A program made the translations under genes and the position numbers. This document shows, piece by piece, positions 54,264-61,383 of a stretch of DNA of 64,000 bases. The stretch comes from Streptomyces exfoliatus (GTDB lineage Bacteria; Actinomycetota; Actinomycetes; Streptomycetales; Streptomycetaceae): NCBI RefSeq assembly GCF_000725545.1, contig NZ_JNZP01000018.1, positions 124,001-188,000 of the forward strand. Direction: 5' to 3'. Position 1 is the stretch's first letter. The number at the start of each line of letters is the position of its first letter. Under the pieces are notes generated by a model. That model was not told the DNA's origin. It did not search any database and saw nothing but the letters and a program-made list of their open reading frames with translations.

Positions 54264-55268
54264 ATGATCGAGCTTGAGGGCCTGACCAAGCGGTACGGGC
54301 CGAAGACGGCGGTCGACGACCTCTCTTTCCAGGTGCGTCCCGGCGTGATCACCGGCTTCCTCGGGCCGAACGGGGCGGGCAAGTCGACGACCATGCGGAT
54401 GATGCTCGACCTGGACAACCCCACGAGCGGGACGGTCCGGATCGACGGCCGGCACTACCGGGACCTGGACGAGCCGCTGAAGTACATCGGGGCGCTCCTC
54501 GACGCCAAGGCGATGCACGGCGGCCGGTCGGCGTACAACAACCTGCTGTGCCTCGCGCAGTCCAACCGCATCCCGGAGCGCCGGGTGGGCGAGGTGCTGG
54601 ACCTGGTGGGTCTGACGCCGGTGGCGCGGAAGAAGTCGAAGGGTTTCTCCCTCGGCATGGGGCAGCGGCTCGGGATCGCGTCCGCGCTGCTCGGCGATCC
54701 CGAGATCCTGATGTTCGACGAACCCGTCAACGGACTTGATCCAGAGGGAATTCACTGGATCCGCAATCTCATGAAGGCGTTGGCGGCCGAGGGCAGAACG
54801 ATCTTCGTTTCCAGCCATCTGATGAGTGAAATGGCGCTGACGGCAGATCATCTGATCGTGATCGGGCAGGGAAAACTGCTGGCCGACACGTCGATGGCGG
54901 ATTTCATCCAGCAGAATTCCCGCAGTTATGTGAGGCTCCGTTCACCGCAGCAGGAACGGCTCAGGGACCTGCTGCACGCCAACGGGTTCATCGCGGTCGA
55001 GGCCGGCAACGGCACCCTCGAGGTGGACGGGGTGGCGATCGAGAAGCTGGGCGAACTGGCGGCGGAGCACGGCCTCGTACTGCACGAGCTGAGCTCCCAG
55101 CGCGCCTCGCTCGAAGAGGCGTTCATGCAGATGACGGCCGCTGCGGTGGAGTACCACGCGCACGGCACGGACGTGCACGGCGCCGGGCCGGCACCCGGCC
55201 CCCGGTGGGGCACGCCCTCCGGCCCGCCCTCCCCTCCGGCCTCCGACCCGACCTCCCAGGGAGCCTGA
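54264..55268 (+). CDS. ABC transporter ATP-binding protein 1
   Basis: This 334-residue ATPase of the DRI/CcmA-like group has Walker A GFLGPNGAGKSTTMRM (residues 32-47), the signature FSLGMGQRLGIASALL, Walker B EILMFDEPVNGLDPEG and the H-loop FVSSHLMSEMALTADH. A C-terminal extension ends in a Pro/Ser-rich tail. Such ATPases usually drive export of lipids or peptides. The permease gene starts 2 bases after its stop. About a third of the gene (54720-54950) has lower GC than the rest, but the frame is intact. Confidence 0.93.
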   Translation: MIELEGLTKRYGPKTAVDDLSFQVRPGVITGFLGPNGAGKSTTMRMMLDLDNPTSGTVRIDGRHYRDLDEPLKYIGALLDAKAMHGGRSAYNNLLCLAQSNRIPERRVGEVLDLVGLTPVARKKSKGFSLGMGQRLGIASALLGDPEILMFDEPVNGLDPEGIHWIRNLMKALAAEGRTIFVSSHLMSEMALTADHLIVIGQGKLLADTSMADFIQQNSRSYVRLRSPQQERLRDLLHANGFIAVEAGNGTLEVDGVAIEKLGELAAEHGLVLHELSSQRASLEEAFMQMTAAAVEYHAHGTDVHGAGPAPGPRWGTPSGPPSPPASDPTSQGA

Positions 55269-55270
55269 CG

Positions 55271-56050
55271 ATGGCAGCGGCATCCGCGGTCCTGCAGTCC
55301 GAGTGGACCAAGATCCGGACGGTGTCGTCGACCGTCTGGACGCTGGCGAGCGCCCTCCTCGTCACGGTGGCGATGAGCGCGGCGCTGTGCGCCCTGATGA
55401 GTTCCACCTTCGACGACCTGAGCGACCTGGAACGGGCCACCTTCGACCCGACCCTGATCAGCTTCTCCGGGATGATCCTCGGGCAGCTGGCGATGGTGGT
55501 CTTCGGTGTCCTGGTGGTGGGGACCGAGTACTCCTCCGGCATGATCCGCACCTCGCTCGCCGCCGTGCCGCAGCGCGCGACCTTCCTCTTCTCCAAGATC
55601 GCGGTGGCGGGCGCCCTCGCGCTGGTGGTGGGTCTGGCGACGAGCTTCCTCTCCTTCTTCCTCGGGCAGGCGCTGCTCGGCGAGCACCGGACCTCGATCG
55701 GCGCGGACAACGTGCTGCGGGCGGTGATCGGCGGCGGCCTCTACATGGGCCTGATCGCGCTGTTCTCCATGGGCGTGGCGGCGATGCTGCGCTCGTCGAT
55801 GCTGTCGCTCGGCATCCTGGTGCCGTTCTTCTTCCTGGTCTCGCAGATCCTGTCGGCGGTGCCGAAGGCGAAGGAGGTCGCCGCCTACTTCCCCGACCAG
55901 GCCGGGGCGAAGATCATGCAGGTCGTGCCGAACGCGATGAACTCGGAGGAGGCTCCGTACGGCCCCTGGGGCGGGCTCGGGATCATGCTGATCTGGGTGG
56001 CTGCCGCGCTGATCGGCGGCTACCTGGTGCTGAAGAAGCGGGACGCCTGA
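55271..56050 (+). CDS. ABC-2-type permease 1
   Basis: This 259-residue membrane protein has six helices and an N-terminal amphipathic motif VLQSEWTKIRTVSSTVWTLASAL that is standard in this family; VVGTEYSSGMIRTSLAAVPQR is the coupling motif. It pairs with the ATPase just upstream. Its last codons (LKKRDA and stop) are the seed of a 25-bp tandem repeat that follows the gene. Confidence 0.92.
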   Translation: MAAASAVLQSEWTKIRTVSSTVWTLASALLVTVAMSAALCALMSSTFDDLSDLERATFDPTLISFSGMILGQLAMVVFGVLVVGTEYSSGMIRTSLAAVPQRATFLFSKIAVAGALALVVGLATSFLSFFLGQALLGEHRTSIGADNVLRAVIGGGLYMGLIALFSMGVAAMLRSSMLSLGILVPFFFLVSQILSAVPKAKEVAAYFPDQAGAKIMQVVPNAMNSEEAPYGPWGGLGIMLIWVAAALIGGYLVLKKRDA

Positions 56051-56157
56051 CCCGCGGAGGAAGCGGGACGCCTGACCTGTGGAAGAAGCGGGACGCCTGA
56101 CCTGTGGAAGAAGGGAGACGCCGGACCCGTGGAAGAAGCGGGACGTCGGACCCCGTA
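56033..56157 (+). repeat. 25-bp tandem repeat, five copies
   Basis: The unit GAAGAAGCGGGACGCC plus a 9-base tail recurs at exact 25-base period; GGACGCCTGA or a variant starts at 56041, 56066, 56091, 56116 and 56141. The first copy is the 3' end of the permease gene with its stop. The last two copies have diverged. The rest of the 256-base gap to the next gene shows no gene. Confidence 0.9.
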
Positions 56158-56306
56158 GGGGATGACCAGGGATTCTCCCGGAGGTTTCCCTCCGCTTCGC
56201 CGGAACCGTCAATGGCTGGATAAGCTCCTAGCTCATACGGGGGGCTCCGGCCGAAGGCCGCCACGCCCCGACATGGATGCGACCGACCTGTCGATGGGGC
56301 TGCAGA

Positions 56307-57422
56307 ATGATCGAGGCAGTCGGCCTGACGAAGCGCTACGGCGCCAAGACGGCCGTGTACAACCTTTCCTTCCAGGTGAGGCCCGGTGTCGTCACCGGCT
56401 TCCTGGGGCCCAACGGCTCCGGCAAGTCGACCACGATGCGCATGATCCTGGGCCTCGACCAGCCCACCGCCGGACACGTGACGATCGGCGGCCACCCCTT
56501 CCGGCAGCTGCCGAACGCTCCCCGGCAGGTCGGCGCGCTCCTCGACGCCAAGGCCGTGCACGGCGGACGGAGCGCGCGCAGCCATCTGCTGTCGCTCGCG
56601 CAGCTCGCCGGCATCCCGGCGCAGCGCGTCGACGAGGTCCTCGGCGTGGTCGGCCTCCAGGACGTGGCCAAGCGGCGCTCCAACGGCTTCTCGCTCGGCA
56701 TGGGCCAGCGGCTCGGCATCGCGGCGGCGCTCCTCGGCGACCCGCAGGTGCTGCTCTTCGACGAGCCGGTCAACGGCCTGGACCCGGAGGGCATCCTCTG
56801 GGTCAGGAACCTGATGAAGAAGCTGGCCTCCGAGGGCCGGACGGTCTTCGTCTCCAGCCACCTCATGAGCGAGATGGCGCTGACGGCGGACCACCTGATC
56901 GTGATCGGCCGCGGGCAGCTGCTCGCGGACATGAGCGTCACGGACTTCATCTCGGCGAACTCCGCCGACTTCGCCCGGGTGCGGACCCCGGCGACCGAGC
57001 CGGGGCAGCGCGAGAAGCTGACGGCGGCGCTGATGGAGGCCGGCGGCCAGGTGATGTCCGAGCCGGACGGCGCACTGCGGGTGACGGGCCTGCCGCTGCC
57101 GAGGATCAGCGACCTGGCGCACGACGCGGACGTACGGCTCTGGGAGCTGTCCCCGCACCAGGCCTCCCTCGAGGAGGCGTACATGCGTCTGACGCAGGGC
57201 GCGGTGGACTACCGCTCCACCGACGACAAGCTCGCGCACCTCCAGCCGCCCGTGCAGCAGCCGCACCCGGGGCAGCCGGGGTACGGGATGCCGCCCCAGC
57301 CGCCGGTGGTCCAGGACGTGCCGCAGCAGGGCTGGTACGCCCCGCCGCCGCCCGGACAGAACCCGTACACCTCCCCGCAGCAGCAGCCTCAGCCGAGCGA
57401 CACCCCCAAGGACGCCCGATGA
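56307..57422 (+). CDS. ABC transporter ATP-binding protein 2
   Basis: This 371-residue ATPase is closely related to ABC ATPase 1 in the same window. It has Walker A GFLGPNGSGKSTTMRM, the signature FSLGMGQRLGIAAALL, Walker B VLLFDEPVNGLDPEG and the switch His in FVSSHLMSEMALTADH. It ends in a Pro/Gln-rich tail of about 60 residues (HPGQPGYGMPPQPPVVQDVPQ) that may be disordered. ATG 56307 has GGGG 8 bases upstream. The stop overlaps the permease ATG (ATGA at 57419-57422). Confidence 0.93.
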   Translation: MIEAVGLTKRYGAKTAVYNLSFQVRPGVVTGFLGPNGSGKSTTMRMILGLDQPTAGHVTIGGHPFRQLPNAPRQVGALLDAKAVHGGRSARSHLLSLAQLAGIPAQRVDEVLGVVGLQDVAKRRSNGFSLGMGQRLGIAAALLGDPQVLLFDEPVNGLDPEGILWVRNLMKKLASEGRTVFVSSHLMSEMALTADHLIVIGRGQLLADMSVTDFISANSADFARVRTPATEPGQREKLTAALMEAGGQVMSEPDGALRVTGLPLPRISDLAHDADVRLWELSPHQASLEEAYMRLTQGAVDYRSTDDKLAHLQPPVQQPHPGQPGYGMPPQPPVVQDVPQQGWYAPPPPGQNPYTSPQQQPQPSDTPKDAR

Positions 57423-58249
57423 CCGCCCCCGCTCCGTACCACCACGCCCCGCAGGGCTATGTCTCCCCCATCCCGGTGCGCCGGGCGCACCTCGGTGACG
57501 CGCTGGCCTCCGAGTGGACGAAGATCCGCTCGGTGCGGTCGACGATGTGGACGCTGGGGGTGACGATCCTGCTCATGGTCGGCATCGGCCTGGGTGTGGC
57601 GGCGATCGCCGCGGCCTCCGAGGCGCCGATGGGCGACGAGGCCGCGCTCGGCTTCGGCTTCTTCGGGATGCTGCCCGCGTCGATCTGCGTGATCACCCTC
57701 GGGGTGCTGACGATCTCCTCCGAGTACGGCACGGGCATGATCCGTACGACCCTGACGGCCTGCCCCAGCCGGACCCGGGTGCTCACGGCGAAGGCCATCG
57801 TCTTCTTCCTGCTGGTCTTCTCGCTCACCACGGTGATCGCCGCGCTCGTGGCAGTGGCGCAGGTCTCCATCGTCGACGCGGCGGAGCCGACGGCCATGGA
57901 GTGGCTGCGGGCGACGGTCGGCGCGGGCGCCTACCTGGCGCTGCTCGGACTGCTGTCGATGGCGGTCGGCACCCTCGTCCGGCACTCGGCGGGCGCGATC
58001 ACGGTGATGATCGGCGTGCTGCTGCTGCCGCTGGTCGCGGCGATGTTCATGTTCTCCGAGTCGCTCAGGTCGGTGCAGGAGTTCCTGCTGACGTACTCGA
58101 TCCCGTCGCAGATGATCTCCCTGTACAGCGACGCCGCGCCGTTCGGCGAGGACGGCCCGGCGGGCTGGGAGCCGCTGCTGATCATGTTGGCGTGCGCGAC
58201 GGTGGTGTTCGGCGGCGCGCTCGCCCTGCTGAACAAGCGCGACGTGTAA
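57419..58249 (+). CDS. ABC-2-type permease 2
   Basis: This 276-residue membrane protein has six helices and a short Pro-rich cytoplasmic N-terminus. The family motif ALASEWTKIRSVRSTMWTLGV and the coupling stretch ISSEYGTGMIRTTLTACPSRTRV match permease 1, as does the C-terminal ALLNKRDV. It is coupled to ATPase 2. The two ATPase/permease pairs probably arose by tandem duplication and have since diverged. Confidence 0.92.
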   Translation: MTAPAPYHHAPQGYVSPIPVRRAHLGDALASEWTKIRSVRSTMWTLGVTILLMVGIGLGVAAIAAASEAPMGDEAALGFGFFGMLPASICVITLGVLTISSEYGTGMIRTTLTACPSRTRVLTAKAIVFFLLVFSLTTVIAALVAVAQVSIVDAAEPTAMEWLRATVGAGAYLALLGLLSMAVGTLVRHSAGAITVMIGVLLLPLVAAMFMFSESLRSVQEFLLTYSIPSQMISLYSDAAPFGEDGPAGWEPLLIMLACATVVFGGALALLNKRDV

Positions 58250-58255
58250 CCGCCC

Positions 58256-58588
58256 TCAGTACTTCGGCGCGTTCCGGGACCGCTGCACCCTGCTGGTGCG
58301 GCGGTCCTTCGCGTTCCAGCAGGCCTTGTGCCAATGGCGCCGGTCGTCCACCCCGCCGTACTCGGGCCAGGCCACGAGGTGCGGGGCTCCGCCGGGGATC
58401 TCCTGGTCGCAGCCGGGGCAGCGGTAGCGCTTGCCGGGTGCGCTCGCCCCGGCGACGAGGCGTACGAACCACTCCTCGCCCTGCCAGGTCTCCGTGCGCT
58501 GTACGCCGCCGTACCGGTCGCCGTGGTCGCCCTGTTGCTGCTGTTCGGGCTTCTCGCCGCCTCGGGAGCGGTTGTGGCGCGGGGACAC
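58256..58588 (-). CDS. Small Cys/His-rich protein, possible zinc-binding
   Basis: This 110-residue protein has a basic Gln/Arg-rich N-terminus, then YRCPGCDQEIPGGAPHLVAWPE and DDRRHWHKACWNAKDRR. The arrangement CPGC, later HLVAW and WHKAC suggests a single zinc site of a treble-clef or HNH-like kind. Similar Streptomyces proteins carry the label ATP/GTP-binding protein, for which I see no motif. The GTG at 58588 has GAGG 7 bases upstream; a GTG two codons earlier is possible. It is convergent with permease 2. Confidence 0.72.
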   Translation of the reverse strand: MSPRHNRSRGGEKPEQQQQGDHGDRYGGVQRTETWQGEEWFVRLVAGASAPGKRYRCPGCDQEIPGGAPHLVAWPEYGGVDDRRHWHKACWNAKDRRTSRVQRSRNAPKY

Positions 58589-58786
58589 GGGCACACCTCA
58601 CTGGGTCTGGGAACACGGACCGTTCTTCCAAGCCTACGGGCCGCGACGCGGTGCCCCGGGCCCCGTCCGGGACGGCTTAGCCGAAAATCGCAAGAACTTC
58701 ATGAACGGCCGTTGCCTTTGGCACGTGTCAGACGTTGTTGCCAGTGCGAGGGGAGATACGCGTCGGCCGCAAGGAGGCAGAAGGCG

Positions 58787-59821
58787 ATGCGCGTGGGTAC
58801 GTTCGTTCTGGCCGCCCAGTTCCCGGGCCAGGGACAGGGTGAGGCACTGCACCGGGCGGTGCGGACCGCCGAGGTCGCCGAGGAGGCGGGGCTCGACTCG
58901 GTCTGGCTGGCCGAGCACCATTTCGTGCCGTACGGGGTCTGCCCGTCGGCCGTGACGCTGGCCGCGCTGCTCCTGGGCCGCACCCGGCGACTGCGGGTGG
59001 GCACGGCGGTGAGCGTGCTGCCGACCGTCCACCCGGTCTCCCTGGGCGAGCAGGCGGCGCTGCTGCACCTCACCTCGGGCGGCAGGTTCACCCTGGGGGT
59101 GGGCAGGGGCGGTCCCTGGGTCGACCTGGAGGTGTTCGGCGCGGGTCTCGACGCGTACGAGAACGGGTTCCCCGAGTCGCTCGATCTGCTGCTGCGCTGG
59201 CTCACCGAGCCGCGCGTCGGCGCCGAGGGCGAACGATTCTCCTTCCGCGAGGTCGCGGTGGTGCCCCGTCCCGACGAGCTGATCGGCGGGGACCCTTCGC
59301 CCGAGGTCGTGGTGGCCTGCACCTCGCCGAAGAGCGTGCGACTCGCCGCGGAGCGCGGTCTCCCGATGCTGCTCGGCATGCACTGCGGTGACGAGGACAA
59401 GGCCGACATGGTCGCGGCCTGGGGGCGGTACGCGCGGGAGGCCGGGCGGAGTCCCGACGACATCGCGCGGATCGGGTCCTGCCACGTCTCGGCGGGGGTG
59501 GCGCAGCTCGCGGACCGGGGGGCGGACGCGGCGGAGGCGCTGGTGAAAGCGATGCCGGGCTGGCTGAAGCAGGGGCTCGACGCGCATGTCACGGTCGACG
59601 GCCGGCACCGGTCGATGCGGGACCCCGTGGCGTACACGGAGCTGCTGTGCGGTCTGCATCCGGTGGGCACGCCCCGGCGGGCCGCGGACCGGCTGGCGGC
59701 GACGGCGGAGCGCACGGGCATCACGCGCTTCGCCCTGCTCGCCGAGGGCTCGGGCGACCTCGCGGCGACCGAGGAGAACGTCCGGCGGCTCGGCGCGGAG
59801 GTCCTGCCCCTCCTGGTGTGA
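58787..59821 (+). CDS. LLM-class flavin-dependent oxidoreductase
   Basis: This 344-residue TIM-barrel protein of the luciferase-like monooxygenase superfamily starts MRVGTFVLAAQFPGQGQGEALHRAVRTAEVAEEAGLDSVWLAEHHF. The motif EHHFVPYGVCPSAVTLAALLLGRTRRLRVGTAV and the later GGRFTLGVGRGGPW are typical. It uses FMN or F420; the substrate is unknown. ATG 58787 has an ideal AAGGAGG 9 bases upstream. The 198-base region before it holds no other gene. Confidence 0.9.
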   Translation: MRVGTFVLAAQFPGQGQGEALHRAVRTAEVAEEAGLDSVWLAEHHFVPYGVCPSAVTLAALLLGRTRRLRVGTAVSVLPTVHPVSLGEQAALLHLTSGGRFTLGVGRGGPWVDLEVFGAGLDAYENGFPESLDLLLRWLTEPRVGAEGERFSFREVAVVPRPDELIGGDPSPEVVVACTSPKSVRLAAERGLPMLLGMHCGDEDKADMVAAWGRYAREAGRSPDDIARIGSCHVSAGVAQLADRGADAAEALVKAMPGWLKQGLDAHVTVDGRHRSMRDPVAYTELLCGLHPVGTPRRAADRLAATAERTGITRFALLAEGSGDLAATEENVRRLGAEVLPLLV

Positions 59822-59892
59822 GGCCGCGCCCGCGAGGCCGACCGTGCGGCTGTCCGGGAGGCCCGTCCGGGAGGGCTGTCAGGGCCGGGACC

Positions 59893-59975
59893 GTGCCGCC
59901 GCTCCGGCATCGCTCCGTGGTCGACGCGTGTCGGCACGCGTCGGCCACGTCTCCCGCGACGCGGAGCGGCGGCAC
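59893..59975. terminator. Nested hairpins between convergent genes
   Basis: Outer arms GTGCCGCCGCTCC (59893-59905) and GGAGCGGCGGCAC (59963-59975) enclose a 15-bp stem with TCGG loop at 59916-59949, with one G-T pair. It probably terminates the oxidoreductase gene and the SCO5389-like gene from both sides. Confidence 0.75.
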
Positions 59976-59981
59976 CATGTC

Positions 59982-60374
59982 TCAGCAGTCGCGCAGTGTC
60001 GGCGACTGGTTCAGCAGCTGCCCCCGTACGGACGTGAAGCGGGCGAGCCGCTCGTCCACCGCCGGGTCCAGCGGGAACACCGCCACGCGGTGGCAGTTCT
60101 GGAAGGCGAGACGCACCCCGAAATGCCGCTGCAGCGCACCACGAATGGCGTCGCTCGCGAGCGCGCGCAGCAGCTGACCACGTGCCTGCTCATTCGGCGG
60201 CGGCGTCTGGTTGTCGGCGAACTCTCCGCCGTCGACCTTCAGCTGGGCCACCAGAGAACTGATCATCTCCCATGCGTAGGGCAGGGAGGTCCGGACGCAG
60301 TCGACGAAGTCGGCTTCGTCGACCTCGCCTCGCTCGGCCTGTTCCAACAGTGCCGGTGAGACGTCGAGCGACAT
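59982..60374 (-). CDS. SCO5389-family protein of unknown function
   Basis: This 130-residue cytoplasmic protein is conserved in Streptomyces. It begins MSLDVSPALLEQAERGEVDEADFVDCVRTSLPYAWEMI and contains LLRALASDAIRGALQRHFGVRLAFQNCHRVAVF; it is mostly helical. No catalytic motif is visible. ATG 60374 has AGGAGA 5 bases upstream. It is divergent from nucS with about 250 bases between. Confidence 0.85.
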   Translation of the reverse strand: MSLDVSPALLEQAERGEVDEADFVDCVRTSLPYAWEMISSLVAQLKVDGGEFADNQTPPPNEQARGQLLRALASDAIRGALQRHFGVRLAFQNCHRVAVFPLDPAVDERLARFTSVRGQLLNQSPTLRDC

Positions 60375-60609
60375 GGGTTCTCCTCTCGCGACCCCGCGGA
60401 CGGGGTCTTGCGGGCAGGGCGAGGACCGGTCGGCCGAACACGCAGCGTGCGCGGACGACGACCTCCAGCTTCCACGGTAAGCGCGCGGTCCTGCCCGCAC
60501 CAGGAGATTGGGAACACAACCGGCTGATAACCGACGGGTGTTCGGCTCAGGATCATGCCCCGGCGCCCTCCGGTCGATGCCCGAATCGCGCGGAAGAGCG
60601 CCCGTCTTG

Positions 60610-60615
60610 TAGCGT
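60610..60615 (+). promoter_or_regulatory. -10 box of nucS (leaderless)
   Basis: TAGCGT ends 8 bases before the nucS ATG, and no ribosome-binding site is present. The 249-base divergent region (60375-60623) shows nothing else I can support. Confidence 0.45.
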
Positions 60616-60623
60616 TGCGGACC

Positions 60624-61295
60624 ATGCGTCTCGTCATCGCCCGTTGCTCCGTGGACTACGCGGGCCGGCTCACGGCCCACCTGCCCTCCGCGCCCCGTCT
60701 GATCCTCATCAAGGCAGACGGCAGCGTCTCCATCCACGCGGACGACCGGGCGTACAAACCGCTCAACTGGATGTCGCCGCCGTGCACGCTCAAGGAGGGT
60801 GCCGACGGTGAGGCGGGCATCTGGACCGTGATCAACAAAGCGGGCGAGAAACTGATCATCACGATGGAGGAGATCCTCCACGACTCCTCGCACGAGCTGG
60901 GTGTGGACCCGGGTCTGATCAAGGACGGCGTCGAGGCGCACCTGCAGGAGCTCCTGGCCGATCGCATCGAGACCCTCGGCGAGGGGTACACCCTGATCCG
61001 CCGCGAGTACCCGACCGCCATCGGCCCGGTGGACATCCTGTGCCGGGACTCGGACGGCGCGACGGTCGCGGTGGAGATCAAGCGGCGCGGCGAGATCGAC
61101 GGCGTCGAGCAGCTGACCCGCTACCTGGAGCTGCTCAACCGCGATCCGCACCTGGCGCCGGTGCGGGGCGTCTTCGCCGCGCAGGAGATCAAGCCGCAGG
61201 CGCGGGTGCTCGCGACGGACCGCGGCATCGGCTGCGTGGTCCTGGACTACAACGCGATGCGCGGCATCAAGGACGACAAGCTGCGGCTGTTCTGA
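60624..61295 (+). CDS. nucS: NucS/EndoMS mismatch-specific endonuclease
   Basis: NucS carries out the non-canonical mismatch repair of actinobacteria that lack MutS/MutL. It cuts both strands at mismatches, guided by the beta clamp. The 223-residue protein has an N-terminal dimerisation/DNA-binding domain and a C-terminal PD-(D/E)xK nuclease with Asp137, Glu151 and Lys153 ([12 protein letters not shown]...VAVEIKRRG). The C-terminal LRLF resembles a clamp-binding tail. It begins [16 protein letters not shown], which fits the family start. Confidence 0.95.
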   Translation: MRLVIARCSVDYAGRLTAHLPSAPRLILIKADGSVSIHADDRAYKPLNWMSPPCTLKEGADGEAGIWTVINKAGEKLIITMEEILHDSSHELGVDPGLIKDGVEAHLQELLADRIETLGEGYTLIRREYPTAIGPVDILCRDSDGATVAVEIKRRGEIDGVEQLTRYLELLNRDPHLAPVRGVFAAQEIKPQARVLATDRGIGCVVLDYNAMRGIKDDKLRLF

Positions 61296-61300
61296 GCGGT

Positions 61301-61352
61301 GTACGGCGACGGCCCCGGGTGCGGTGGAACGCACCCGGGGCCGTCGCCGTAC
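61301..61352. terminator. Very strong terminator after nucS
   Basis: A perfect 23-bp stem starting GTACGGCGACGGCCCC closes on a GTGGAA loop, the longest hairpin in the window. It separates the convergent nucS and the large P-loop gene. Confidence 0.9.
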
Positions 61353-61383
61353 CCGTCGGTCGTACGCCGTCGGGGTACGACCG

